Shown: positions 17,867 to 27,372, counted from the first letter of the stretch. The stretch is 64,000 nt of DNA from CAXBOO01 sp963977425 (GCA_963977425.1 CAXBOO010000005.1:124001-188000), one strand, 5' to 3'. Notes: a model not told the origin generated them from the sequence alone. Translations and numbers: made by a program.

Positions 17867-19414
17867 ATGATTCAGAACAATTCTCAACAGGACAACTTAT
17901 TTAGTTCCAATGTTATGGGACACCCTGCCGGTTTGTTTGTATTGTTTTTCACAGAAATGTGGGAACGTTTCTCGTATTATGGAATGCGAGCTTTATTGGT
18001 TATTTTTCTCACATCACAAATTATAGATGGTGGTTGGGCTTGGACCAGTGAAGAAGCACTTGGTTTATACGGTACCTACACCATGGGCGTTTATCTTACG
18101 CCTGTAATTGGCGGTTGGATTGCCGACCGTTTTTTAGGTTATAGATGGGCTGTTATTCTAGGTGCACTAGCAATGACTTTGGGTCACGCTTCCATGGCTA
18201 TAGAAACACCTTTTTTCCTCTATGCAGGTTTGTTTTGCTTAGTTATTGGAAACGGATTGTTTAAACCCAACATGACCTCTATCATTAGTAATATGTATGA
18301 AAAGCATCCTGAAAAGAAAGATGGAGCATACTCTATCTACTACATGGGGGTGAATGCCGGTGCCTTTTTAGGCATTATGCTTTGTGGATACATTGGTGAA
18401 AAAGAATCTTGGGGACTTGGTTTCGGTTTAGCCGGTATATTCATGTTCTTCGGAATGTTGCAGTTTTATTTTACTCAAAATATATTTGGCAACATTGGTT
18501 TAAAACCTTCTTTAGAAAGCAAAGCAGCGGCTAAACAATTAGCAAACGAAGATACTACACCTAAAAAAGTCATCATCGATAGACTCATAGTCGTGTTCAT
18601 CTTTTCCATTTTCACAGTATTTTTCTGGGCGGCATTTGAGCAAGCAGGTGGCTCTATGACACTCTTTGCACGCGATTACACTCAACGCATACTAAGCGAT
18701 TCGTCAGCCAGTATGTTCAAAATAGCCGACACCATACTTACCATTGTTCCGTTGCTAATCATCACCTATGTATTAGGAAAATTATTTACTCAAACCTATG
18801 CCAAATACCGACTTGGCAACATCATCCTTGGTTTTAGTTTCGCTATTATTTGGGGAATTGTAATCTGGAAATTACAGCGCGAATACTACGCAGAGCAAGC
18901 GGAAGTACCTGCTACATGGTTTGGCATTCTCAACTCACTATTCATCATTGCCTTTGCACCCCTATTTTCTAAATGGTGGGAAAGCAAATACAACTTAGCC
19001 GCTTCTGTAAAATTCGGATTGGGTTTGGTTTTACTTGGAGTTGGTTTTGGATTTTTAGCTTACGGTTCTATGGAAATCGTTCAAGGTGAAGATATTCGAG
19101 TTAGTATGGTATGGTTAATTTTAGCTTACCTATTCCACACTTTAGGAGAATTATGTCTATCGCCTGTAGGATTATCGTATGTGAGCAAACTAGTTCCTGC
19201 TAAGTGGATAGGACTAATGTTTGGCGTCTACTATTTGTTCATAGCAATGGGTAATAAAATTGCAGGTTCTATGGGTGGTATGATAGATCAAATCACGAAA
19301 GAATACAGTTTATCAACCTTCTTCTTAATTTTTACATGTGTATCGATTGCAGCAGGCTTATTGATCGCAGCATTGCATCCTGTGATTAAAAAATTGATGC
19401 ATGGTGTCAAATAA
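17867..19414 (+). CDS. POT-family proton-coupled oligopeptide transporter (2)
   Basis: 515 residues from the ATG at 17867; a TTG two codons upstream is in frame but less likely. It shares with its neighbour the ExxERFxYYG signature (30-39), GGWIADRFLGYR, YYMGVNAGAF and the WAAFEQAGGS block, but is ~50 residues longer, mostly in extra helices and loops around residues 290-390. The pair looks like an old duplication, perhaps with different peptide preference. A terminator hairpin separates them, so the second copy may be expressed independently. Confidence 0.95.
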   Translation: MIQNNSQQDNLFSSNVMGHPAGLFVLFFTEMWERFSYYGMRALLVIFLTSQIIDGGWAWTSEEALGLYGTYTMGVYLTPVIGGWIADRFLGYRWAVILGALAMTLGHASMAIETPFFLYAGLFCLVIGNGLFKPNMTSIISNMYEKHPEKKDGAYSIYYMGVNAGAFLGIMLCGYIGEKESWGLGFGLAGIFMFFGMLQFYFTQNIFGNIGLKPSLESKAAAKQLANEDTTPKKVIIDRLIVVFIFSIFTVFFWAAFEQAGGSMTLFARDYTQRILSDSSASMFKIADTILTIVPLLIITYVLGKLFTQTYAKYRLGNIILGFSFAIIWGIVIWKLQREYYAEQAEVPATWFGILNSLFIIAFAPLFSKWWESKYNLAASVKFGLGLVLLGVGFGFLAYGSMEIVQGEDIRVSMVWLILAYLFHTLGELCLSPVGLSYVSKLVPAKWIGLMFGVYYLFIAMGNKIAGSMGGMIDQITKEYSLSTFFLIFTCVSIAAGLLIAALHPVIKKLMHGVK

Positions 19415-19460
19415 AATATTCATTTAACTGCTCTTAACGTAAACATATATTCATTCTCCG

Positions 19461-19468
19461 TAAATTTG
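19461..19468 (+). promoter_or_regulatory. Putative -7 box TAAATTTG of the thioredoxin gene
   Basis: Exact TAnnTTTG match 16 bases before the ATG at 19485; no -33 TTG at the usual distance was found. Confidence 0.45.
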
Positions 19469-19484
19469 AAGCGGATTAATTACT

Positions 19485-20018
19485 ATGAAAAAAATATACT
19501 TTTTAACGCTTTTAATATTTGGCGCATTAGCCACTCAAGCTCAAAATGAATCTATAAAATGGGTTAGCATCAACGAGCTTGAAAGTCTTCAACAAAAAGA
19601 ACCACGTAAGGTTTTAATAGACGTATACACAAAATGGTGTGGACCTTGTAAGATGATGATGGCGCAAACCTTTACCGATAAATCTGTCATCAAATTGGTA
19701 AACGAAAAATTTTATGCCGTGAAATTCAATGCAGAAGGCAATGAAGTCATCAAATTCAAAGGCTACGATTTTTCCAACAAAAAGTATGTCGCAGAAAAAC
19801 CAGGCCGTAACGGAACGCATGAGTTTACATCAGCTATAGCACCAGTGAATGGTAGAATAGCGTATCCAACTATCGTGTATATGGACGAAAACCTGAATAT
19901 AATTTCTCCGGTTCAAGGGTTTATGAGACCTCTTCAAATATTACCTCTTTTAGGATACATTTCTGAAGGCGCTTATACAAGCCAGCCCTATGAAAAATAC
20001 TTAGAAGCAAAAAAGTAA
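19485..20018 (+). CDS. Secreted thioredoxin-fold protein
   Basis: 177 residues with a signal peptide (MKKIYFLTLLIFGALATQAQ) and a thioredoxin-type active site WCGPCK (C52, C55) after VLIDVYTK. The cis-Pro region is AYPTIVYMDEN. A ~25-residue insertion rich in Lys and Gly (around 95-120) sits between the first alpha helix pair and the C-terminal strands, as in DUF255/thioredoxin_7-like periplasmic members. Likely a periplasmic thiol-disulfide reductase; partner proteins unknown. Confidence 0.85.
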   Translation: MKKIYFLTLLIFGALATQAQNESIKWVSINELESLQQKEPRKVLIDVYTKWCGPCKMMMAQTFTDKSVIKLVNEKFYAVKFNAEGNEVIKFKGYDFSNKKYVAEKPGRNGTHEFTSAIAPVNGRIAYPTIVYMDENLNIISPVQGFMRPLQILPLLGYISEGAYTSQPYEKYLEAKK

Positions 20019-20072
20019 TCTATCCCTAATTATTGCTGAATTGAAAGCAATAAATTTCCGATATGGTTTTAC

Positions 20073-20080
20073 TATATTTG
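20073..20080 (+). promoter_or_regulatory. Putative -7 box TATATTTG of gltA
   Basis: Exact TAnnTTTG match, 38 bases before the chosen start codon, giving a leader of about 30 bases. It lies inside the longest possible reading frame, which supports the downstream ATG at 20119 as the real start. Confidence 0.5.
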
Positions 20081-20118
20081 GGCAACCTATACAGATTTCT
20101 AATTTTTTATATACAACA

Positions 20119-21420
20119 ATGAGCGAAACAGCTAAACTCACCCTCAACGGAGAAACCTTTGAACTACCAGTAATTACTGGAACTGAAAATGAAAAAGCAA
20201 TTGATATTTCTTCTTTAAGAGGGAAAACTGGTTACATAACCATAGACCCAGGTTTTAAAAACACCGGATCAACATCAAGTGCAATTACTTTTCTAGATGG
20301 CGAAAAAGGAATTTTACGTTATTGCGGGTATCCAATTGAGCAACTAGCTGATAAGAGCTCATTTGTAGAAGTTTCGTATTTATTGCTTTATGGTGAATTA
20401 CCAACAGCAGCTCAACTAAAAAAGTTTACAGCTACTATCAACAAGCACACATTGGTGCATGAAGATATTAAGCGTTTATTAGAAGCTTACCCTAGCAATG
20501 CACACCCAATGGGTATGATTTCAGCTATGGTAGCATCGCTTTCTACATTCTATCCTGAGTCTCAAAATCCAAATAGAGACAAGGAAGCAGTAGATCTTAC
20601 TATCATCCGATTAATTGCAAAAATGCCAACATTGGCAGCAATGGCATACCGTCGTTCTAAAGGATCTCCAAACATGTACCCTACCAATAGTTTAGGTTAC
20701 TGTGAAAATTTCTTGAAAATGATGTTTGGCATGCCGACAGAAGATTTCGAAATAGATCCTGTTATTGTTGACGCATTGGATAAATTATTGATCTTACACG
20801 CAGATCACGAACAAAACTGCTCTACATCTACTGTTAGAATCGTAGGGTCTTCTCACGCTAACCTATACTCTTCTATTTCTGCAGGTATTTCTGCACTTTG
20901 GGGACCACTACATGGTGGAGCAAACCAAGCTGTTATCGAAATGCTTGAATCTATCAAAAACGATGGTGGAGATATAGAAAAGTGGATCAACAAAGCAAAA
21001 GACAAAAACGATCCGTTTAGATTGATGGGCTTCGGACACAGAGTTTACAAAAACTTTGACCCTAGAGCTACTATCATCAAAAAAGCTTGCGATAACGTAC
21101 TAGAAAAATTAGGCGTTAATGATCCTGTATTGGACATCGCGAAAAAGATTGAAGCCATTGCTTTGAAAGACGAATACTTTGTACAAAGAGGTCTTTACCC
21201 TAACGTAGATTTCTATTCAGGAATCATTTACAGAGCATTAGGTATTCCAACCGATATGTTTACCGTAATGTTCGCAATGGGACGTTTACCAGGATGGATT
21301 TCTCAATGGAAAGAAATGATTGGTAACAACGAACCAATTGGTCGTCCACGTCAGGTTTATGTAGGTGCTACTTCAAGAGAATATGTTTCTATCAATGATA
21401 GAGATGCTGTTCCAGCATAA
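20119..21420 (+). CDS. gltA: Citrate synthase
   Basis: 433 residues from the ATG at 20119 (a start at 20041 would place the promoter inside the gene). It is of the long bacterial type with the N-terminal beta domain (KLTLNGETFELPVITG). Catalytic residues are visible: His265 in GPLHGGANQAV, His307 in GFGHRVYKN and an Asp in NVDFYSGI. The R(P)RQVYVG ending is typical. It condenses oxaloacetate with acetyl-CoA at the entry of the TCA cycle. It is a monocistronic gene with its own promoter and a strong terminator. Confidence 0.97.
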   Translation: MSETAKLTLNGETFELPVITGTENEKAIDISSLRGKTGYITIDPGFKNTGSTSSAITFLDGEKGILRYCGYPIEQLADKSSFVEVSYLLLYGELPTAAQLKKFTATINKHTLVHEDIKRLLEAYPSNAHPMGMISAMVASLSTFYPESQNPNRDKEAVDLTIIRLIAKMPTLAAMAYRRSKGSPNMYPTNSLGYCENFLKMMFGMPTEDFEIDPVIVDALDKLLILHADHEQNCSTSTVRIVGSSHANLYSSISAGISALWGPLHGGANQAVIEMLESIKNDGGDIEKWINKAKDKNDPFRLMGFGHRVYKNFDPRATIIKKACDNVLEKLGVNDPVLDIAKKIEAIALKDEYFVQRGLYPNVDFYSGIIYRALGIPTDMFTVMFAMGRLPGWISQWKEMIGNNEPIGRPRQVYVGATSREYVSINDRDAVPA

Positions 21421-21443
21421 TTATTAAATATACTTTTATACAA

Positions 21444-21473
21444 AGCCTGTCCAGCAATGGATGGGCTTTTTTT
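21444..21473 (+). terminator. Intrinsic terminator of gltA
   Basis: 10-bp stem AGCCTGTCCA / TGGATGGGCT (two G-U pairs) with a GCAA tetraloop, followed by seven T. Confidence 0.85.
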
Positions 21474-21507
21474 ATGCTTAACATTTGATTTCCAGACTAC
21501 TTATAAA

Positions 21508-23004
21508 TTACATTGGCAAACACTTACCATCTACCCAAGCTATCAAATCAACATCGTTGAAAATTCGGTTTTCTGAAGGATTATTTTTAAGCTGCAAAAA
21601 ATCTTCTCTTAGTTGTCGGTAAATTTTCTGTTTTTGTTTCAATCGTTTGGCTTTCAGCAACTGCTTAAAGTTCCCGATGATTATCTTCTGTATACCCTGT
21701 TCTATAGAGTGTTTTTTATTGTAGTAAAGTGCCGATTTCATTAGACTTGGCAATATTTCATAGTTCCCTAATTCCAGATGGATAATCAAGTTTAAGGTTC
21801 TTAAATCATAAAAGATATCTTCTCTAAATGGTGTGGTTACATTCCTCACTTTGTTCAGCCATTTCAATGCCAAACGGTATTCGCCCAGCCCAAAAAACAA
21901 ACACGACAAATTGAAATGCAGGGCAAGTATAAAAGTTGGCGTTAAATGAGGTTCATAAATAGGAAAAGCCCTTTCAATTTCTTGAATTTCGCTCCAAACT
22001 TTGTAGTAGTTTTTTGATTCTAAAAAGATGTCGGTTACAGCGTTGTAATACAATTCAAAGCATCGTGCGTGTTCGTTTGTAGTTACTTTACTATCGATAT
22101 GTTGTTCAAGATGCCGCAGTTTCAATAACGCTACGTTGGCTTCCTCTGTGTTGCTGTACAAACGCTGAACTACAAAAACATAGAGTACATAAATGTATCT
22201 ATCTATATATTCTCCCGAAATTTTAGGTCGGTTGTTTTCCAGAAAATCAATCAATCGTAAACAGATCTTTCGACCATCTGATTTGTTTCTTGTTAACCGG
22301 TGAAACTCTAGCTTTGATAATAAATAGTACACCTCTACATCAAACGTGAAATGCTCCTTTGGAAGCGTCTCTGATAAATGAGGGTATTGTTGTTTGAGTT
22401 TTTCAAGTTCTTGGTTATTCGTAAGATCGCCCTGTTTTCTTCTTAAAAACAACAATTGCTCAAAAGTATGTTGGTAATGCAGCTTTTTTTCAAGTTGGCG
22501 AACCATAACCAATTCACTCGACTGAAATTCATTTAGTGATTCTTTGGTTACAGATTCTTTAGCGAATTCATTTTTCTTGAGTAGTTGATTGATGGTTGTA
22601 ATGTTTTCAATCCGATTATGAAACTCTGATATTTTCAAAGCCTTGTGCAAAATATCCACACTCTGTTTGTCCAACTTTTTTTCAAGCAATACCCTCCCTG
22701 TATTTATCAATTTACTGATTTGCCTATCCACAGATGAATCCTTGTGGTAGATATCCAGGCAATCTAAAATCATATTGTAGAGGTAATTTTTTTCTGCTGA
22801 GAAGTATTTTACGAATTCAGATTTTTCTGCTAACTCGTTTATTTTTTCTTCGCTGAAGTTTTTTTGGGCATCGAACAAGTCGAAAAGACGAACGTAGTTA
22901 TTCTCACTACCAATTGTGTGTCTTGAAGCATATATTTTAAAAAACCTTTTTTCGTTTCTCGTTAGTGAAAAAATAAGCTGGTATAAAGATTTGTTTTTAT
23001 TCAT
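21508..23004 (-). CDS. Hypothetical all-helical protein, possibly TPR-like
   Basis: 498 residues with no signal peptide or membrane segment. It is rich in Leu, Lys, Glu, Tyr and Phe with repeated helix pairs (for example HFNLSCLFFGLGEYRLALKWLNKV, a TPR-like phrase around 375-400), so a helical solenoid is likely. The N terminus SLYQLIFSLTRNEKRFFKIYAS is distinctive. I do not recognise a named family; similar-length proteins of this sort occur in Bacteroidota. It stands alone between divergent and convergent neighbours. Function unknown. Confidence 0.7.
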   Translation of the reverse strand: MNKNKSLYQLIFSLTRNEKRFFKIYASRHTIGSENNYVRLFDLFDAQKNFSEEKINELAEKSEFVKYFSAEKNYLYNMILDCLDIYHKDSSVDRQISKLINTGRVLLEKKLDKQSVDILHKALKISEFHNRIENITTINQLLKKNEFAKESVTKESLNEFQSSELVMVRQLEKKLHYQHTFEQLLFLRRKQGDLTNNQELEKLKQQYPHLSETLPKEHFTFDVEVYYLLSKLEFHRLTRNKSDGRKICLRLIDFLENNRPKISGEYIDRYIYVLYVFVVQRLYSNTEEANVALLKLRHLEQHIDSKVTTNEHARCFELYYNAVTDIFLESKNYYKVWSEIQEIERAFPIYEPHLTPTFILALHFNLSCLFFGLGEYRLALKWLNKVRNVTTPFREDIFYDLRTLNLIIHLELGNYEILPSLMKSALYYNKKHSIEQGIQKIIIGNFKQLLKAKRLKQKQKIYRQLREDFLQLKNNPSENRIFNDVDLIAWVDGKCLPM

Positions 23005-23090
23005 TTTAGCTTAAGATTAGACTTGCTAAAATTTGACATATTGTAATCTATAAACATAACTAATAAACTAGATTTATTGAGAATAATTTA

Positions 23091-23098
23091 CAAAGATA
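23091..23098 (-). promoter_or_regulatory. Putative -7 box (TATCTTTG) of the helical hypothetical gene
   Basis: Exact TAnnTTTG on the minus strand, 87 bases upstream of the start codon at 23004; no -33 match. Confidence 0.4.
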
Positions 23099-23191
23099 AA
23101 TATTTTAGACACCCTAATAATTGAGAACATTGTAAAGAAAGACGCAGTCATATTTACAACCTTTGTGAGGTTAATTTTAAAACCTTACTCA

Positions 23192-23800
23192 ATGTCAAGA
23201 ATCCCTATTTTAATTCTTTCGATTTTTATCAGCATACTATCTTTTGCACAATCGAACAACTCAGAAAATGTTAAACAAATAGCCAAATCTGATGCCATTA
23301 ATTTCTTCAACCTTATTCCCCAAGGTCAAGAAAACGAATATGGCTTTAGCAAACGATCAGATTTTGATAAAGTAGAAATAGGAGAACCATACCAAGTATA
23401 CTTCGTAGTAAAAAAAGACGGTGCAATAAACTTCAAAAGCACCAACAATTGGAGAGTACCTGTTTTAGTAGATGGGAAATCTGTAGCGCTTTTAACGGTT
23501 ATTTCAACTAAGGGCGGTGCCAAAGTTGTTGATTTTGGAGCGACAGGACTTGCTGCAAAATTGCAAGAATTCGAAGCAGAATACACCGCCAGCAACGAGC
23601 GAGTATTGATAAGAAACACCTATTTGTCTGTTGACTATATCGTCCCTCAATTCTCCGCATTAGTTGATTCGCAATCAGAAGGTTTGTTAGCCCTTAAATC
23701 AACTACTACAGCTAAGTTGTATCCTATTTCTCGATCTAAAATAGCATCCCTTAAGCCAGCTTCATTCGTTGCAGCAACTTTAAATGCAGTGTCTAATTAA
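23192..23800 (+). CDS. Secreted hypothetical protein
   Basis: 202 residues from the ATG at 23192, which begins a signal peptide (MSRIPILILSIFISILSFAQ); a GTG at 23165 in frame adds nine residues before it. The mature part contains IGEPYQVYFVVKKDGAI and NWRVPVLVDGKSVALLTV, alternating strands suggestive of a small beta-rich domain. No family is recognised. It stops 30 bases before the start of the cysteine protease gene and may be an accessory or inhibitor (propeptide-like) encoded with it; that is speculation from position only. Confidence 0.65.
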   Translation: MSRIPILILSIFISILSFAQSNNSENVKQIAKSDAINFFNLIPQGQENEYGFSKRSDFDKVEIGEPYQVYFVVKKDGAINFKSTNNWRVPVLVDGKSVALLTVISTKGGAKVVDFGATGLAAKLQEFEAEYTASNERVLIRNTYLSVDYIVPQFSALVDSQSEGLLALKSTTTAKLYPISRSKIASLKPASFVAATLNAVSN

Positions 23801-23830
23801 ATTATGAATTCCTCTAACAATAAGATAACG

Positions 23831-26212
23831 ATGAAAAATACTTTATATACTTTTTTATTTTCCCTAATACTAGGCTTTACTGCACATGCACAAGTGCTGA
23901 ACGTGCCTCTCATAGAACAAGAACAGGACGCTTGGTGCTGGAACGGTGTTAGTAAATCTGCGCTAGATTACTACGGTGAAGTGCACGAGCAATGCGAAAT
24001 TGCCGAATATGTGCGTACCGTAACCTCAAGAGGTTTTGGAAATACGCCATGTTGCGAAAACCCAACGGGACCTTGTAACCAGGGAAATGCCATTTACAAT
24101 GAAGATGGTAGCATCCAAGATATTTTACACCACTTTGCTGGTATTACTAGCGAATACAAAGGTCAGTTTGGAAGAACTGAAGCCGATGTAGCCAACTCTA
24201 TTGCCAGAAATGCAGTTGTTCCTTGCGGATGGTTGTGGGCTACAGGTGGTGGACACGCAGTGCTCATTCACGGTTATGTAAGCGGCAATGTTTACTATAT
24301 GGACCCTTGGTATGGCGAAGGAAAGAAGATTGCAAGCTATTCTAATTTCAGCTCAGGTAGCGACGGATCAGATGCAGGTCACCACACTTGGATTACCGGC
24401 ATTTATTTCACAAGCGATGTTACTCAAACCGACACCGTAGTACCTTGTGATGCACCCAATAGCATTACTGTTTCTAATATTTCTGGAAGTAGTGTAGATC
24501 TTAATTGGCCTGTAATCGCATCGGCTCAATCGTACAAAATTCGTTACCGTGCACAAGGCTCAGCCACTTGGATTAATACAACTTCTTCTGCAAATTCTAA
24601 AACAATTGCTAATCTTTCTGGAACTACTACTTATGAATTTCAAGTTGCATCGGTTTGCAACAGTGTGAGCGAAAGCAGTTTTAGTTCTACAGCTACAGCT
24701 ACTACCCTTGAAGGTCCAGTTGTTTATTGCGCAGCAAACGGCAACAGTGTTGACGGCGAATGGATTAATAGCGTTGTTTTTGGCAGTATCAACAATACTT
24801 CTAACGCTAATGGTGGCTATGCCGACTTCACAGCTCAGTCTACTTCTATAACTGCAGGTACGTCTGCCAACATTACTTTAACTCCAGGTTTTGCATCTAG
24901 CTGGTTATTTGGTACAACCACACAACCAGAATTTTGGAGTATTTGGATTGACTTGAACCAAGATGGCGATTTCACCGATGCCAACGAACAACGTTTTGTT
25001 TCATCATCAAGCTCGACATCTGCAGTAACAGCTGCTATTTCTATTCCTTCAGGTTCGCCTGCTGGTACTACTCGTATGCGAATTGCAATGAAAAGGAGTT
25101 CGGTAGCAAGTTCTTGCGAAAGTTTTGCCAATGGAGAAGTGGAAGACTACTCTGTTACCATTATCGAAGACTTACCTCCAACGTGTGATGTTGTTACCAA
25201 TCTTTCAATATCAAGCGTAACCAATAACAGTTTTTCTGCATCTTGGAGTGGCGATGTTGATGCAACATCTTACAATGTAGATATTCGAGAAAACGGTGGA
25301 GCTTGGACAACTGTTAGCACAACCACAGCATCGTACAACTTCACAGGATTATCAGCTGAAACTAACTACGAAGTAAAAGTTTCGACTGTTTGTAGCTTTG
25401 GAAACAGCGCGGAATCGAATATAGTTTCAGCCACTACACTATCAGGTCCGGTTGAATATTGCTCTGCATCAGGAAATTCTACAAGCGAATGGATAGAGGC
25501 CATAAGCCTTGGAAATATCAATAACACTTCTGGAGCCGACGGTGGATATGCCGATTTCACAACTCAATCTGCTTCTATCGAAATTGGAGCTTCAGCAAGC
25601 CTGACGATTACACCTGGCTTTCCATACAGTTGGTTGTTTGGTTACACAACACAAGCTGAATTCTATTCTGTTTGGATTGACTTGAACCAAGATGGCGATT
25701 TTGATGATGCTAATGAGTTACAATATGTTTCACCAAATAGCAATTCTGGATACCAAGCATTTTCAGTAAGTCTTTCTATTCCAGCATCAGCAGCATTGGG
25801 CGAAACACGTTTGCGTATAGCAATGAAAAGAGGTTCTGCCGCTAATTCTTGCGAGGCACTTGCAAATGGAGAAGTAGAAGATTATACAGTAAACATTGTT
25901 AGTTCTGTTGGTGGCAGCGGTAGAATTACTGCAGTAGGTTCAATTTCCGAATTGGAAAGCAGTATGTATCCAAACCCAGCAAGTGATGTGGTGAATATTA
26001 AATTGTCTATTCCTTCAAATTCTAGTACAGTAACTATCAACCTTCGTGATATATCGGGCAAATGGATTCAAGGAGAAACCTTTGAATCTGCTAATTCGGA
26101 TAAAACAACAACTTACCAAATGCCCTTAAATCAATTGACTCAAGGTATCTATTTAGTTGAAGTCGTTACCAATACTGGAGACCGCCAATTGCAGAAATTG
26201 ATTGTGAATTAA
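23831..26212 (+). CDS. Secreted papain-like cysteine protease with FN3 and GEVED modules, T9SS type A cargo
   Basis: 793 residues from the ATG at 23831 (signal peptide MKNTLYTFLFSLILGFTAHAQ; an ATG at 23804 is the alternative). The catalytic domain (~22-200) has C36 in QEQDAWCWNGVS, His in GGGHAVLIHGY and Asp/Trp in YYMDPWYGEG, like the C70/C39-like 'papain-like' peptidases. Then come FN3 (~205-290), GEVED (~295-445), a second FN3 (~455-535) and a second GEVED (~540-690). The GEVED cores share WIDLNQDGDF and NGEVEDY. The end is a T9SS type A sorting domain (MYPNPASDVVNIKL...QKLIVN). It is exported and probably attached to the surface; substrate unknown. Confidence 0.88.
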   Translation: MKNTLYTFLFSLILGFTAHAQVLNVPLIEQEQDAWCWNGVSKSALDYYGEVHEQCEIAEYVRTVTSRGFGNTPCCENPTGPCNQGNAIYNEDGSIQDILHHFAGITSEYKGQFGRTEADVANSIARNAVVPCGWLWATGGGHAVLIHGYVSGNVYYMDPWYGEGKKIASYSNFSSGSDGSDAGHHTWITGIYFTSDVTQTDTVVPCDAPNSITVSNISGSSVDLNWPVIASAQSYKIRYRAQGSATWINTTSSANSKTIANLSGTTTYEFQVASVCNSVSESSFSSTATATTLEGPVVYCAANGNSVDGEWINSVVFGSINNTSNANGGYADFTAQSTSITAGTSANITLTPGFASSWLFGTTTQPEFWSIWIDLNQDGDFTDANEQRFVSSSSSTSAVTAAISIPSGSPAGTTRMRIAMKRSSVASSCESFANGEVEDYSVTIIEDLPPTCDVVTNLSISSVTNNSFSASWSGDVDATSYNVDIRENGGAWTTVSTTTASYNFTGLSAETNYEVKVSTVCSFGNSAESNIVSATTLSGPVEYCSASGNSTSEWIEAISLGNINNTSGADGGYADFTTQSASIEIGASASLTITPGFPYSWLFGYTTQAEFYSVWIDLNQDGDFDDANELQYVSPNSNSGYQAFSVSLSIPASAALGETRLRIAMKRGSAANSCEALANGEVEDYTVNIVSSVGGSGRITAVGSISELESSMYPNPASDVVNIKLSIPSNSSTVTINLRDISGKWIQGETFESANSDKTTTYQMPLNQLTQGIYLVEVVTNTGDRQLQKLIVN
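24952..24982 (+). repeat. 31-bp direct repeat copy 1 (in first GEVED module)
   Basis: Identical to 25671-25701. It encodes the calcium-binding-like loop WIDLNQDGDF. Nucleotide identity in an otherwise diverged pair of domains points to a fairly recent duplication or gene conversion of the FN3-GEVED unit. Confidence 0.75.
25671..25701 (+). repeat. 31-bp direct repeat copy 2 (in second GEVED module)
   Basis: Identical to 24952-24982, 719 bases downstream, in the same reading frame and same position of the second GEVED domain. Confidence 0.75.
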
Positions 26213-26229
26213 TCCAATTATCTTACTTA

Positions 26230-26257
26230 AAAAAAGCACCCTAGTGGTGCTTTTTTT
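26230..26257. terminator. Bidirectional intrinsic terminator
   Basis: AAAAAAGCACC and GGTGCTTTTTTT arms around CTAGT, with A-run and T-run on opposite sides. Serves the protease gene and the convergent glycosyltransferase gene. Confidence 0.85.
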
Positions 26258-26280
26258 ATTCTTAATATTTTCGACAGTAA

Positions 26281-27372
26281 CTATTTCAACATGCTTTCAT
26301 AAGCCTTGAAATACAACTCTATACTTCTATCGATATGGAAGAAATTCTGCATGCGCTCTTTAGCTCCCTCCCCCATTTTCAATCTAAACTCAGAATCTGA
26401 TGTATAAAAATCTATCGCTTCTGCTAATGCTTTTGAATTTGCTTTTTCAACTACCAAGCCGCTTTCTTTATTCACAACCAAATCTACATTACCAGGTATG
26501 TCGGTAATGATTGGTGCTGTTCCTAAATTCATTGCTTCTATAACCGATTTTGTAATCGCTTCACCATACAAGCTCGATAACACAAACGAATCAGAACCTT
26601 TCACCAATTGCAAAGCGTCTTTTCTGTAGCCTGAAAACAATATACGTTTCTGTGCTGCTTCTGGTAATTTATCTATAACCGCTTGCACTTCATCATCCAA
26701 TAAACCTTCACCAATAAGCACCAAATAGGCATTGGTATTTTTTATGAATTCAAAGGCACCTACCAAGTAAGGAATTCCTTTCATCGGTCTAGCATTGGCT
26801 ACACAACAGAAAACGGTAGAATCTGCAGGAAAACCAAATTCAGCACGAACATCTTTTGCCACTACATCTTTGTACCATTCAGGATTATGTCCTTTCCTAA
26901 TGGTTATTACTTTATCCTTGTTTCTAAAAAGATTTCTTTTGATTAAATCTTCAACTGCACCGGCAATACAAAATATCTTATCGACTCTCGGATGCAAATA
27001 TTTCAAATAAGCACTTGGGTCGTACCAATGAATATTGCCTTCATACCCTCTATACAAAGCCACTTTAGCTTTTGTACCTCTAGCAGCAACTAAACCATTG
27101 ATTGTTGCCTTAGAATTAAACAAATGAATGACATCAATTTTTTCTGAAATGATGTATTGGCGCAAAAAAGCAATAAACTCTCGATCAAATTTCTTAACCG
27201 GATGTTTTTCCATCGTTTCAATCCCCTCAGCTCTAAAACGCTCTGTCCAAGGCGAATCAGGCAAGTTTATAACTCTAATATCTGCTCCCATTTTCTTTAG
27301 GCCTATAAATATCTCGGCTTCCGGACGGTAAACAACTGGGTGAGAGTAATGACTGATGGCAAGTATTCGCAT
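26281..27372 (-). CDS. GT4-family glycosyltransferase
   Basis: 363 residues with a two-Rossmann GT-B layout. The N-terminal half holds HLFNSKATINGL and the linker GHNPEWYK; the C-terminal half begins CVANARPMKG and carries the nucleotide-sugar site pattern YGEAITKSVIEAMNLGTAPIIT, with the EX7E element (E in GEAITKSVIEAM). It transfers a sugar in the synthesis of a surface polysaccharide or glycolipid; donor and acceptor cannot be told. It stands alone between convergent and divergent genes, rather than in a sugar cluster. Confidence 0.9.
   Translation of the reverse strand: MRILAISHYSHPVVYRPEAEIFIGLKKMGADIRVINLPDSPWTERFRAEGIETMEKHPVKKFDREFIAFLRQYIISEKIDVIHLFNSKATINGLVAARGTKAKVALYRGYEGNIHWYDPSAYLKYLHPRVDKIFCIAGAVEDLIKRNLFRNKDKVITIRKGHNPEWYKDVVAKDVRAEFGFPADSTVFCCVANARPMKGIPYLVGAFEFIKNTNAYLVLIGEGLLDDEVQAVIDKLPEAAQKRILFSGYRKDALQLVKGSDSFVLSSLYGEAITKSVIEAMNLGTAPIITDIPGNVDLVVNKESGLVVEKANSKALAEAIDFYTSDSEFRLKMGEGAKERMQNFFHIDRSIELYFKAYESMLK

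Noticed and set aside
23005..23191. 187-base AT-rich intergenic region as a possible origin or regulatory RNA
   Set aside because: Only a minus-strand -7 box was identified; no repeats, hairpins or DnaA-box clusters.
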